Assembly: GCF_018986915.1 (NCBI RefSeq)
Contig: NZ_CP076723.1
Coordinates: 2,885,501-2,949,500 of the forward strand
Direction: 5' to 3'
Length of the DNA: 64,000 nt
From: Geomonas oryzisoli
Lineage (GTDB): Bacteria; Desulfobacterota; Desulfuromonadia; Geobacterales; Geobacteraceae
Part shown: piece by piece, positions 34,845-43,603 of the stretch
Layout: every line of letters starts with the position of its first letter
Numbering within the stretch: position 1 is the stretch's first letter
Notes under the pieces: generated by a model
Seen by the model: only the letters and a program-made list of their open reading frames with translations
Told to the model about the DNA's origin: nothing
The model's database searches: none
Made by a program: the position numbers and the translations under genes

Positions 34845-35634
34845 ATGCCGATTCCAACTTAAGATCATAGTCATTTTGCTTGTAGGCAGCACCATTATAC
34901 GCTTTAGCACACAAAGCCCATTTTTTGTCTCGTAGAAATGAGATCAAGTTGTGATCCTGGCAGTATGCAACGAAACTCTTCAAATGTTCCTTCTCGGAAA
35001 TAAACATTGCGTCACAGAACTCAAAAACATTTTTGAAGCCGCTGTGGTTAAAACCCATGATCTGAAATTTCCCCCAAGAAGCTGATTTCAACGCCGATTT
35101 TGGATCAAGTGAGAAGGCGTCTAACAGTCTACTCCATTGTCCAATCCCATAAAACCGTCTTGCACCTGCCCAAGTCGCCTGCGAGAGGTAGGGGTGGGAA
35201 TAGTCGTACCTACCTCCTGTAAACTGATGAAACCATCTGGCTTCAAATAGGACCTTGGGTCGCCCCTTGCTGTCAAATCCGGTCCGCCCCCCTGATTCAA
35301 CGTCGGAAACAGCATAAATAGCGGCAGCGTCAACGTCATAAGCCTTGGCCGTAGTTTCAATGTCGAGATCGGAGAGAAGCGGAGGTTTTGACGAGTGAGG
35401 TTGGGGAATGACGTAGCCCGAAGAATTTGCGGGGCGCGCCTTTCTCGGAAGATAGTGCAGAGACTTTATCGTATTTGGATCAGCATCGTCATTCATTCCT
35501 AACGGCCCAGGCGTAATCCCTAGCCGCGTGCGAAGATTTGGATCAGCTTGATCATTGATGCCAAGTGGTCCCGGCGTCCTTGATGGCAGGTCCCGCTGCA
35601 GACATAATCGGTTGAAAAGGTAAGTTGACCGCAT
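34807..35634 (-). CDS. N-acetylmuramidase-domain protein with PGPLG repeats
   Basis: 275 aa from ATG 35634, chosen because GGGAGG lies 6 bases upstream. Residues about 20-70 hold two PGPLGxNDxADPN repeats; the rest is a DUF3380-type N-acetylmuramidase (DVDAAAIYAVSDVESGG with the catalytic Glu, KVLFEARWFHQFTGG, SASWGKFQIMGFNH, YNGAAY). No signal peptide is visible, so export would need a phage or secretion system route. Phage lysin or T6SS-type effector are both possible; the overlapping exported neighbour favours the effector-immunity reading. Confidence 0.78.
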   Translation of the reverse strand: MRSTYLFNRLCLQRDLPSRTPGPLGINDQADPNLRTRLGITPGPLGMNDDADPNTIKSLHYLPRKARPANSSGYVIPQPHSSKPPLLSDLDIETTAKAYDVDAAAIYAVSDVESGGRTGFDSKGRPKVLFEARWFHQFTGGRYDYSHPYLSQATWAGARRFYGIGQWSRLLDAFSLDPKSALKSASWGKFQIMGFNHSGFKNVFEFCDAMFISEKEHLKSFVAYCQDHNLISFLRDKKWALCAKAYNGAAYKQNDYDLKLESAYGYYKKRSLSRQ

Positions 35635-36001
35635 CTTTAACCTCCCTATAATTCCTGAGAACAGGAACCATCTGCTGTCATTCATGCGACCGCCGCCCTA
35701 AAAAGATTAGATGGTACCAACCAGGATACCCATGTCAATCATGCTACACACGCCTCCCCCTCTCCTAGATCGCCCCCCTCCCTACTACACCAGTTTCTCC
35801 TCCAGACGTTCTTGCTACCGACACATCCTTTCCTTTCACCTCCCCACACTCACAACCCCACCCCGCCTCTGTCACAGATAGTCCCAGCACCTGTCACATT
35901 CAAACTGTTTACAGATTTAGCTTGAACAATGACAGCTCATCAATTAGATTGGGCTTACCACTTTACCCGAACATCCATCTCCCGATTCAGTTGCAGACAA
36001 C
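35635..36001. other. Intergenic region, nothing recognised
   Basis: 367 bp, divergent between the muramidase and the hydrolase gene. Pyrimidine-rich stretches around 35760-35860 and a short CTGTCACA pair (35866 and 35890). No promoter or RNA motif stood out. Confidence 0.4.
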
Positions 36002-36766
36002 ATGCGCTTTTTACTTTCCATCATCATCCTCTGCCTCGCGGTGCCTGCCCTTGCCGCAAATGATCGTCTGGTAAAGATCGAAACCAGGCCGGGGGTGTCT
36101 GTTCCCTTCTATTACATGAAACGCGAAGGAGCCAAGGCGACCCTCCTCCTGTTGACCGGAGGTAGCGGCGGCATCGCGGTCAAAAACGGCGTCCCCACCT
36201 CCAACAACTTCCTGGTCAGAAGCAGGGACCTCTTCGCGGCCAACGGCTTCAACGTCATCGTGGTCGGCAAGCCCTCCGACCAGGACGATCTCGACGGAAC
36301 CTTCCGCACCAGCCCCGAACATGCCGAAGACCTGCGCAGGGTAATCGCCTTCGCAAAAAGCGATGCCGGCGCCCCCGTCTGGGTGGTCGGCACCAGCATG
36401 GGGACCATTTCCGCCGCGGCCCTGGCCTCCGTCGCCGGCAAAGACGAAATAAGCGGCGTCGTGCTCACCTCCAGTGTCACCCGCAAAAAGGTCGGCGCCC
36501 TCCCCCAGCAAAAGCTCGAACAGATAAAGCAGCCCGTCCTGGTCGTGCACCACCAATCCGACGAGTGCAAGATCTGCGTCCCCGGCGATGTCCCACAAGT
36601 GATGCAGCAGTTGAAAAACGCGCCCGTAAAGAAGGAAGTCTACGTAACCGGCGGAACCACCCCGACCGGCGATCCGTGCCAGGCACTGCACCGGCATGGT
36701 TTTATCGGAGTGGAGAGAGAGGTCGTGGACAGTATTTCTGCCTGGATCAAAGCTCCAAAGCCATAG
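36002..36766 (+). CDS. Exported alpha/beta-hydrolase
   Basis: 254 aa with a signal peptide (LLSIIILCLAVPALAA). Alpha/beta-hydrolase features are the nucleophile elbow GTSMGT (about residue 134), LLTGGSGGI upstream as the oxyanion region and a C-terminal His in HRHGFIGVE. Looks like a periplasmic esterase or dienelactone-hydrolase-like protein; substrate unknown. A microsatellite follows the stop codon. Confidence 0.75.
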   Translation: MRFLLSIIILCLAVPALAANDRLVKIETRPGVSVPFYYMKREGAKATLLLLTGGSGGIAVKNGVPTSNNFLVRSRDLFAANGFNVIVVGKPSDQDDLDGTFRTSPEHAEDLRRVIAFAKSDAGAPVWVVGTSMGTISAAALASVAGKDEISGVVLTSSVTRKKVGALPQQKLEQIKQPVLVVHHQSDECKICVPGDVPQVMQQLKNAPVKKEVYVTGGTTPTGDPCQALHRHGFIGVEREVVDSISAWIKAPKP

Positions 36767-36778
36767 TGGACCTGTGGC

Positions 36779-36864
36779 CCACCCGTTCCACCCGTTCCAC
36801 CCGTTCCACCCGTTCCACCCGTTCCACCAGGTCCACCAAGTCCACCAAGTCCACCAGGTCCACG
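36779..36864 (+). repeat. 9-bp minisatellite (CCCGTTCCA / AAGTCCACC)
   Basis: About five copies of ccgttccac then four of the related aggtccacc/aagtccacc unit just after the hydrolase gene. The period of nine keeps frames open, which explains spurious long frames on both strands across it. Confidence 0.85.
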
Positions 36865-37001
36865 TCCAGTTCAACCACTCCCAGCCCGAAACTGGAGGAA
36901 ACTATTACCCCCACTCCATTGACATCATTGAGAAAAACGTATATAGTCGCCGCTAATTTGCCGGTGTTTAATGAACAACTTCCCCGGGAGGAAAAACCCT
37001 C

Positions 37002-37583
37002 ATGACCGCTGTGATCGTCATCGGTGTCATCGCCGTTATCGCCGTCTTCGTCGCCATCTCTTCGTACAACAGCCTGATCAACCTCAAGGAACAGACCAAT
37101 AACAGCTGGAAGCAGATCGACGTGCAGCTCAAAAGACGCCACGACCTGATCCCCAACCTGGTGGAGGCGGTCCGCGGCGCCATGCAGTTCGAGCGCGAAA
37201 CCCTCGAAGCCGTCATCGCCGCCCGCAACAAGGCGGTCAGCGTCTGCACCGGCGCAGGTCCCGGCAACGTCGCCGAGATCGCCGCGGCCGAGGGCGCCCT
37301 CACCGCCGCCCTGTCCCGCTTCTCCGCCATCGTGGAAGCCTACCCGGAACTGAAGGCCACCGGAAACGTCGCGCAGTTCCAGGAAGAGCTCACCTCCACA
37401 GAGAACAGGGTCGGCTTCGCCCGCCAGGCCTACAACGACACCGCCACCAGCTACAACGTCGCACAGCAGCAGTTCCCCAACGTCCTCTTCGCCGGCCTGG
37501 CCAAGGCCGCTCCCGCAACGCTCTGGGAGATCAGCGAGCAGGCCGACCGCGAGGTCCCCAAGGTGAACCTCTCTTTCAAGTAA
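37002..37583 (+). CDS. lemA: LemA family protein
   Basis: 193 aa with an N-terminal membrane helix (VIVIGVIAVIAVFVAI), then the LemA signature (YNSLINLKEQTNNSWKQIDVQLKRRHDLIPNLVE). Coiled-coil cytoplasmic or periplasmic protein of unclear role, often beside M48/HtpX-like peptidases as here, where one is two genes downstream. First gene of a seven-gene plus-strand run. Confidence 0.92.
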   Translation: MTAVIVIGVIAVIAVFVAISSYNSLINLKEQTNNSWKQIDVQLKRRHDLIPNLVEAVRGAMQFERETLEAVIAARNKAVSVCTGAGPGNVAEIAAAEGALTAALSRFSAIVEAYPELKATGNVAQFQEELTSTENRVGFARQAYNDTATSYNVAQQQFPNVLFAGLAKAAPATLWEISEQADREVPKVNLSFK

Positions 37584-37629
37584 CCCCCGGCGAAAGGAAA
37601 CCCGATTAGTGACGATCTTCCGGTTAAAG

Positions 37630-37663
37630 TCCCCCTTTGCGAAGGGGGATTTAGGGGGATTTG
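37630..37663. repeat. C-run/G-run palindromic repeat (third copy)
   Basis: TCCCCCTTTGC-GAAGGGGGA followed by TTTAGGGGGATTTG, same design as the 5861 and 12278 elements. Read through, it yields the spurious motif SPFAKGDLGGF, which marks this repeat when wrongly translated into a neighbour's N-terminus. Confidence 0.6.
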
Positions 37664-37707
37664 CTTTTGGTAAGCGGAAGATCGTCGCCAATCAGCAAAG
37701 GAAATCC

Positions 37708-38622
37708 ATGGCTTCAGGAGAAAAGGCGGTCAAGGTCGCCTTCAGAAACAACCTCGTCATCTTCGTGTGCAAGCTTTTCGCCGCCCTCACCACGCACAGC
37801 GCCGGCATGATGGCGGAAGCGGTTCACTCCCTGGCAGACACCGGCAACCAGGTCCTGCTCCTGTTCGGGATGAAACGGAGCAAGATCCCTCCCACCGATA
37901 CCCATCCTTTCGGCCACGGCAAGGAAGAGTACTTCTGGAGCTTCATCGTCGCCATGCTGCTCTTCGTCCTGGGCGGCGTCTACTCGCTCGTGGAAGGGTT
38001 TCACAAGCTGCAGCACCCCGAACCGCTGCAACACCTCTATTTGAACTACGCGATCCTGGTCTGCTCCGTCGTGCTTGAGGGGCAGTCCTGGCTGATCGCC
38101 CGCCGCAGCATGGGGAAACATTCCTCCTCGGATCTGCTGCAGGGCGTCGTGGACTCCAAGGACAGCGGCACGGTCGTGGTCTTCGTGGAGGACTCCGGCG
38201 CCCTGTTGGGCTTGATCATCGCCCTCTTAGGCACCGCCCTCGTCTCCCTGACAGGCAATCCCCTCTACGACGCGGCCTCATCCCTGTGCATCGGCGCGCT
38301 CCTCTTCGTCATGGCGCTGTTTCTCGCCAACGAGATGAGGAAGCTGATGATCGGCGAGGCGATCGACCCGGTCCAGGTCCGCTATGCGCGCCGCATCATC
38401 AACGGCCACGAGCACGTGCTCGCGGTCGGCGCCATCCGCTCCATGCAGCTCGGCGTCGCCGACTCCCTCATCTGCATCGACGTCGATTTCAAGCAGGAGC
38501 TGCACGACCACGAGCTGGAACAGACCATAGCCGATTTGAGGGACAAGGTGCAGAAGACGGTCCCGCAGCTGAAGCACATCTTCATCCAGCCCGCGCCGGT
38601 AGTTGCGCGCAGCGAAGGGTAG
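37708..38622 (+). CDS. Cation diffusion facilitator transporter
   Basis: 304 aa from ATG 37708 with AAAGGAAA upstream; the 37609 start runs through an intergenic repeat. Membrane protein with the CDF metal-site motifs (HSLADTGNQ in TM2, HPFGHGKEEYFWSF, and EDSGALLGL in TM5) and a C-terminal cytoplasmic ferredoxin-like domain (DSLICIDVDFKQELHDHE). Exports divalent metals such as zinc or iron. Between lemA and an M48 peptidase, an unusual site for a metal exporter. Confidence 0.85.
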   Translation: MASGEKAVKVAFRNNLVIFVCKLFAALTTHSAGMMAEAVHSLADTGNQVLLLFGMKRSKIPPTDTHPFGHGKEEYFWSFIVAMLLFVLGGVYSLVEGFHKLQHPEPLQHLYLNYAILVCSVVLEGQSWLIARRSMGKHSSSDLLQGVVDSKDSGTVVVFVEDSGALLGLIIALLGTALVSLTGNPLYDAASSLCIGALLFVMALFLANEMRKLMIGEAIDPVQVRYARRIINGHEHVLAVGAIRSMQLGVADSLICIDVDFKQELHDHELEQTIADLRDKVQKTVPQLKHIFIQPAPVVARSEG

Positions 38623-38625
38623 GTA

Positions 38626-39687
38626 ATGGCGACCTTCTTCGAGCTGCAGGAAAAGAACCGGCGAAAGACCAAGTGGGTCGTCGCCCTCTTCGTCGCCTTC
38701 TTCCTGTGGCTTGGACTGGGACTCGACCTGGCGCTTTATTACAAGAGCCGCGCCCATCCCCGCCCCGTCCCCGCGAAGATCTACCGGGAGACCGGGCCGA
38801 GCACCTACCAGGAAGCGCAACTCCCGCCGGGAGCGATCCGTCCTTACCAGAAAAAATCCCCGCCGTTTCGCCCCGTGTTCACCGTCCTGATCGGTCTTCT
38901 GGGCGCCGGCCTCGCCTGGTGGGAACTCTCCAGCGCCGCCGCCACGGTTCTCAAAGCCGTCCGTGCCACGCAGGTTGACGGCGACACCAAGGGGCCGGGG
39001 CGGATCTTTCACAACGTGGTGGAAGAGATGTCCATCGCCGCGGGGATGCCCATGCCGTCCGTCTGGATCATCCCCGACCGCGACCCCAACGCCATGGCCG
39101 TCGGCCTGAAGCCCGGCGATTTCCACGTCGCCGCGACCGAGGGGCTCCTCCTCTCCCTGACCCGCGAGGAACTGCAGGCGGTCGTGGCCCACGAGATCGC
39201 CCACATCAAGAACCAGGACGTGCGCCTGATGACGACGCTCACCGTGCTGGTGGGCATATCGGCGCTCATCGCCGAGTTCGTGGCGCGCTGCCGGTATCAC
39301 AGCAGCGACCAGGGCGGGGACGACGACAGCCGCATCGGCAGCATCATCTTCGTGATCTGGCTTTTGACCGTGCTCCTCGCGCCCCTGGCCACCCGCATCA
39401 TGGCGCTCATGGTCAGCAAGGAGCGCGAATACTTAGCCGACGCCTCGGCGGCGCAGTTCACCCGCAACCCGCAGGCCCTCATCTCGGCCCTGGAGAAGAT
39501 ATCCGGTGCGGCCGGAGCGACGCCCAGCATCAGCCAGGCCAGCGCCCATCTGTGCATAGCGAGCCCCACCGCGGCAGATCTCTCCGACGAGGAGAGCCTG
39601 TTCTCGACCCACCCGCCCATGTCGCAACGGATCGCGCGCCTGCGCCTCATCGGCAGGGGCATGGCCTTAGCGCCGTCTGGAGGTTAA
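38626..39687 (+). CDS. M48 family membrane metallopeptidase (HtpX-like)
   Basis: 353 aa. Two N-terminal membrane helices, a central protease domain with the zinc motif VAHEIAHIKNQ, two further helices and the downstream Glu ligand region SKEREYLADASAAQF. Cytoplasmic-facing membrane quality-control protease by family. Follows the CDF gene by 3 bp, so co-translated with it. LemA-M48 pairs are common. Confidence 0.87.
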   Translation: MATFFELQEKNRRKTKWVVALFVAFFLWLGLGLDLALYYKSRAHPRPVPAKIYRETGPSTYQEAQLPPGAIRPYQKKSPPFRPVFTVLIGLLGAGLAWWELSSAAATVLKAVRATQVDGDTKGPGRIFHNVVEEMSIAAGMPMPSVWIIPDRDPNAMAVGLKPGDFHVAATEGLLLSLTREELQAVVAHEIAHIKNQDVRLMTTLTVLVGISALIAEFVARCRYHSSDQGGDDDSRIGSIIFVIWLLTVLLAPLATRIMALMVSKEREYLADASAAQFTRNPQALISALEKISGAAGATPSISQASAHLCIASPTAADLSDEESLFSTHPPMSQRIARLRLIGRGMALAPSGG

Positions 39688-39690
39688 GCA

Positions 39691-40284
39691 ATGAAATGGA
39701 AACCAAGGACCGAGGTCCCCTTCGCACTGGCCGTTTTGGCCATGGGCGTACTGAACGCGCAGGCGGGAACGTCGGGGGAATGGTCGGACGGCAAAAGCCC
39801 GCAGGAGCTCGCCAACCGCGTGGGGGTGAAGATCCACCTGAAGGAAGTCTGCGACAACGGCCACGGCGTCCCCTCGTTCGGCAAAGGGGGGAGAAACGGG
39901 CGGCTGGTCATCGTGAGCCAGGAACCGGCCAACGTCAGCAGCACCATCATCGACCGCTGCGACGGCACGCGCGACATCCTCGATGATGAGACCATGCGGC
40001 AGGAGTACGAGAAGAGTCCCGGTTTCGGCGGTTCTTCCGGCGGCCATGTCCATTACAACTCCTGGCTGAACCACTACTACAACAACACGCTCTACTCCTA
40101 CCGGCAGGGACGCACCGGTTCCTACGAGCACGTGAGCCCGGCGCGCTTCGCCAACCGCGCGGCCGCGGTGCAGTCCAAGGGCGCGGCGAACCACGTCGCC
40201 TCCGCGATGTCCGGGGGCAAGGTCTCCTCCGTGTCGGGCGGCCGGTCCGGCTTTTTCTCCGGCGGCGGCAGGGGAGGCGCCTGA
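39691..40284 (+). CDS. Exported Ser/Gly-rich protein in yjf-like cluster
   Basis: 197 aa with a leader (FALAVLAMGVLNAQAG). Middle part has an NYNS/HYYNNTLYSY aromatic-rich segment; C-terminus is low-complexity (SGGRSGFFSGGGRGG). No confident domain. It lies 3 bp from the M48 gene and 1 bp from the glutathionylspermidine-like ligase, occupying the position of YjfM/YgiB (DUF1190) in enterobacteria, but I cannot confirm DUF1190 identity. Confidence 0.6.
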   Translation: MKWKPRTEVPFALAVLAMGVLNAQAGTSGEWSDGKSPQELANRVGVKIHLKEVCDNGHGVPSFGKGGRNGRLVIVSQEPANVSSTIIDRCDGTRDILDDETMRQEYEKSPGFGGSSGGHVHYNSWLNHYYNNTLYSYRQGRTGSYEHVSPARFANRAAAVQSKGAANHVASAMSGGKVSSVSGGRSGFFSGGGRGGA

Positions 40285-40285
40285 C

Positions 40286-41428
40286 ATGGTGCGGCTCGTG
40301 GAGGCAAAACCGATCTGCTCGGACGACCTCGCCCGCGCCGGGTTCGACTGGTTCGACGAGGAGTACCAGTGCGCCGGCGAGATGGTCGAACTAAGCGAAC
40401 CGGAGGTGGATGCCTATCTCGACGCGGCGGAAGAGCTGTACGAGATGTTCGTGGACACCGCCGAGGAGATCATGACCAACAACCTCCTCCCCGAGTTCGG
40501 TTTCCCGCTCGAGATGAACTCCCAGATCTGGGAAAGCTGGGAAGAGGATCGTTACTGGCACGTCTACGGCCGCTTCGACCTGGCCGGCGGCATGGACGGC
40601 GTGCCGATCAAGCTGATCGAGTTCAACGCCGACACCGCGACCCTGGTGCTGGAAACGGCGGTGGTCCAGTGGCTGCAGGCGAAACATAACGGTTTCGACG
40701 AGTCGGCGCAGGCAAACGATCTCTTCGAGGCGCTGCGGGACCAGTTCGACAAACTGGCATCGCTCAACCCGCAGCTCGAGCGGCGGCTCCTCACCACCTG
40801 CTTCGACTCCTCCGAGGACTACTGGACCTGCCGCCTCATCGAGAAGGCCGCCAACGACGCGGGGTTCGACTGCGACTTCGAGGACATCGACGCAGTCACC
40901 TTCGCCCCCGACGGGGTCTTCACCACCGATCCCGCCAAGGTCTGCTGGCCCTATCTCTATAAGCTCATCCCGTGGGAATCGATCGCCTTCGAGGAACCGG
41001 AACTGCTCGACCTCTTGGGGCAGTCGATGAAATCGGGATCGACCATGGTGATCAACCCGGCCTACACCCTGCTCTTCCAGCACAAGCGCTTCCTCGCCAA
41101 GCTCTATGAGAAGTACCCCGACCATCCGTACCTTCTGAAGACCTCGCTCGCCCCCCTCCCCGCCCCCTGCGCCAGGAAACCCGTGCTCGGGCGCGAAGGG
41201 AAGAACGTGGAACTTCTCCTGGGGACCGGCGCCATAGCGGGCGCCGACGGCGGGTACGGCGCGCAGCAGTCGATCTGGCAGGAACTGGCGCAATTCGCAG
41301 TCGATGACAGGGGCAACAAGTACCAGGCAGGCGTGTTCTTTGCGGGGCGCCCGGCAGGGCTCGGCTTCCGCAGGGATCCCCGCATTCACTCCGACCGGTC
41401 GCAGTTCATCGGCCACATCATCAGGTAG
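40286..41428 (+). CDS. Glutathionylspermidine synthase-like ATP-grasp ligase (YjfC/YgiC-like)
   Basis: 380 aa with the GSP_synth pattern: DWFDEEYQCAGEMVELSEPEVDAY, GRFDLAGG, IKLIEFNADTATLV and LEDLLGQ-type KS and LFQHKRFLAKLYEKYP near the end. There is no N-terminal amidase domain, as in YjfC and YgiC, whose reaction is unproven. Probably an amide-bond-forming ATP-grasp enzyme. Neighbours DUF350 and LemA/M48 genes support the yjf-like cluster. Confidence 0.82.
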   Translation: MVRLVEAKPICSDDLARAGFDWFDEEYQCAGEMVELSEPEVDAYLDAAEELYEMFVDTAEEIMTNNLLPEFGFPLEMNSQIWESWEEDRYWHVYGRFDLAGGMDGVPIKLIEFNADTATLVLETAVVQWLQAKHNGFDESAQANDLFEALRDQFDKLASLNPQLERRLLTTCFDSSEDYWTCRLIEKAANDAGFDCDFEDIDAVTFAPDGVFTTDPAKVCWPYLYKLIPWESIAFEEPELLDLLGQSMKSGSTMVINPAYTLLFQHKRFLAKLYEKYPDHPYLLKTSLAPLPAPCARKPVLGREGKNVELLLGTGAIAGADGGYGAQQSIWQELAQFAVDDRGNKYQAGVFFAGRPAGLGFRRDPRIHSDRSQFIGHIIR

Positions 41429-41440
41429 CCCGGAGTCTCC

Positions 41441-42688
41441 ATGGCAAAGGCAAAGAAAAAGAAAACCGACTCGTCCGGCCTGCTCTCCAATTTCGGCGTC
41501 ATGGCCAGCGTCATCGGGATAGGAATCGCGGTAGGCGGCGTGTACCTCGCCAACCTCTACAACGAAAGGCAGGAGCGCAACGAGAAGCTCCGGCAGTTTT
41601 GCGCCGGGGCGCTGGCCGGGGTCGCCCAGTGCCAGAGCGAGTACGCCGCGCTCACCTCCCAGAAAGAGTGGCCCGAGATCAAGCCGCTGGCCGACCGGGA
41701 GAAATGGACCCAGGCCATCGCCGAGGGAGGGGCCAGGATCAACGAGGCCAGGAAAACCGTGTGCGAGGAAGGGGCGAAGGATCTCGACGCCTGCCAGGAA
41801 GTGGCCGACACCGTGAAAGAAGAGATGGCGGGCCTGTCCGAGCACATGGAGGACATCCAGGTTTCGGCCATCGACCGTACCGGCATCAACGAGCGCCTGC
41901 ACAAGGACCTTTCCGAGAGCAGGACCCTGTTGCGCCGGGCGGAAGTGTTGCTGGGAGACCCGAAGAGCCTGCGGGAGGGAGGCGACCGCACCCTGGTCGC
42001 GAACATCAAGCAGGAACTGTCAGGCGCGAAAGAGGGAGGCGCCCTCACCTTCAGCGAACTCTACCTCAGCTCCCGGACCGCCGAGAAAAGCGCCGAGCGG
42101 CTGCGCTGGCTGGTGCAGAGGCTTACCGGCGAGAAGGCGGTCCAGTCCGATGAGTGGGTGGTGCACGTCCTCGACAGCCGTCCCGCCTATCTCGCGACCC
42201 TGGTTCGCTACACCTGGGACAACAGCAAGGATTCGCCCACCGTGTCGAGCACCGAGTCCACCGTCGAAGTGAGCAAGGACGTATTGGACACCATCAGGAG
42301 CAGCACCGGCGCCACCATCGCAGAAACGAGATCGTCCGGAGCGCTCCTGCAGTCCCGGGTGAACGAGGAAGTTGCCACCGCGCTGGGCCTGCCCTCCCTG
42401 GCCCAGGCCCCCTACCCTTATATGGACAGCCACGGCGAGATCTACCTCGATGAATGTTCCGAGGCGTTGAAAGTCACCTTCCAGTTCAAGTTCAAGGGGC
42501 GGACCATCGAACAAGCCGCAACCATTTACAAAGAAGATCTGGGTGTGCTCTACCCGCTGACCGCCGCCCAGACCTTCGTGCTGAAAGAGAAAAACGCCTC
42601 CACCGACCAATTACAGATACCGGTGTGGCTGGCGCAGACCTGGAGCCAGGTTTACAACCAGCGTACCCCGCAACAAGGAGGGATCTAG
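41441..42688 (+). CDS. Membrane-anchored protein of unknown function
   Basis: 415 aa. Lys-rich start (MAKAKKKKTDSSG), one membrane helix (VMASVIGIGIAVGGVYLAN), then a long helical soluble region. The gene lies between the ligase and the DUF350 gene with short gaps (12 and 1 bp). I do not recognise a family. Its position in the run suggests an envelope role. Confidence 0.72.
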   Translation: MAKAKKKKTDSSGLLSNFGVMASVIGIGIAVGGVYLANLYNERQERNEKLRQFCAGALAGVAQCQSEYAALTSQKEWPEIKPLADREKWTQAIAEGGARINEARKTVCEEGAKDLDACQEVADTVKEEMAGLSEHMEDIQVSAIDRTGINERLHKDLSESRTLLRRAEVLLGDPKSLREGGDRTLVANIKQELSGAKEGGALTFSELYLSSRTAEKSAERLRWLVQRLTGEKAVQSDEWVVHVLDSRPAYLATLVRYTWDNSKDSPTVSSTESTVEVSKDVLDTIRSSTGATIAETRSSGALLQSRVNEEVATALGLPSLAQAPYPYMDSHGEIYLDECSEALKVTFQFKFKGRTIEQAATIYKEDLGVLYPLTAAQTFVLKEKNASTDQLQIPVWLAQTWSQVYNQRTPQQGGI

Positions 42689-42689
42689 G

Positions 42690-43097
42690 ATGGCCATCGC
42701 GCTCGATCACAACATCATCATCAACTACGGTACCTACCAGGTCCTCTCCATGTTTTACCTCGCCCTCTTCTCCTGGATCTACATCCGGTTCACGCCCTAC
42801 GACGAGATCGGCCTGATCCGCGAGGGGAACCTGGCCGCAGCCGTAAGTCTCACCGGAGCCCTGCTCGGTTTCGCCATCCCCGTAGCCATCGTAATAGCGC
42901 ACAGCGTGAACCTGGTGGACATGGCCGCCTGGGCCCTGATGGCCACCATGGTGCAGCTTTTCGTGTTCAGCGTGCTGCGCAAAGTACTGGGGTTTGTAGT
43001 AGACGACATACAAGCCGGCAAAGTCCCCTCCGCCCTCATCCTCGCCGCCTTTTCCAGCGTCGCAGGCATACTCAACGCTGCGTGTATGACGTACTGA
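42690..43097 (+). CDS. DUF350 family membrane protein (YjfL-like)
   Basis: 135 aa with four membrane helices in two similar pairs (FYLALFSWIYIRFTPYDE, LAAAVSLTGALLGFAIP, and VQLFVFSVLRKVLGFVV). Matches the DUF350 (UPF0719/YjfL) layout, with acidic/Asp residues between helices. Function unknown. Last gene of the lemA-to-DUF350 run, 1 bp from the previous stop. Confidence 0.78.
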   Translation: MAIALDHNIIINYGTYQVLSMFYLALFSWIYIRFTPYDEIGLIREGNLAAAVSLTGALLGFAIPVAIVIAHSVNLVDMAAWALMATMVQLFVFSVLRKVLGFVVDDIQAGKVPSALILAAFSSVAGILNAACMTY

Positions 43098-43330
43098 CGA
43101 GGGGAGCGAGGTATGAACATTAATAAGTTACATAAGTCACCTGCGTCCCATCCTGCCATGACGACTACTATCTCGGCTGGACCTTTGGCCCGGTACTGGT
43201 CGACAACCCATTCACTATAGAGGACGATATCGATCGTGCCCATATTGGTTTTGGTTTCTTGGTTGCCGCGTCCCATCTGATCCTGGAATCCTACGGCTTC
43301 ATCTTCGGCAGCCGCTGGATTTGGTCTAGG
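43098..43330. repeat. Direct repeat and remnant frame after the DUF350 gene
   Basis: 43116-43150 (AACATTAATAAGTTACATA, then ACCTGCGTCCC) is repeated at 43604-43638 with AACATTAACAAGTTACACA, then ACCTGTGTCCC. An open frame (not begun by a clear start) runs from about 43132 into the 43331 gene. Confidence 0.55.
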
Positions 43331-43543
43331 ATGGGTGAATCAGAAATCATGGCATCAGTCATATTACTGCAGCGGTTAGCGCTACAGGATTCGTCAGGTG
43401 TGGTAAATGTTCTGAACGATCTGGAGAAGAAATCCGCGGCCGATGTTGTTCGGGAACTGGTCAAGCTAGATCTGGTCTCAATGCACAAAGAGCGCCCCAA
43501 GCTGAGCACAAGGGGAAAAGCGTTTCTTGAAGTGAAGACATAA
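43331..43543 (+). CDS. Small protein of unknown function, possible remnant
   Basis: About 70 aa from ATG 43331. An alternative ATG lies at 43349, and the frame is also open upstream (residues such as YYLGWTFGPVLVDNPFTIEDD), so the annotated start is uncertain. Charged, no signal peptide, ends KLSTRGKAFLEV, which resembles a winged-helix fragment. It lies between the two direct repeats at 43116 and 43604. Could be a fragment of a once longer gene. Confidence 0.4.
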   Translation: MGESEIMASVILLQRLALQDSSGVVNVLNDLEKKSAADVVRELVKLDLVSMHKERPKLSTRGKAFLEVKT

Positions 43544-43603
43544 TGGGCGCAGTAGAGTGTAGGCGTTAAGCGGCATCATCTCGCCAGATCAAGAGAAATG
43601 TAC

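Noticed and set aside
37609-37707. N-terminal extension of the CDF transporter
   Set aside because: It translates an intergenic palindromic repeat (SPFAKGDLGGF); the ATG at 37708 has a ribosome site.
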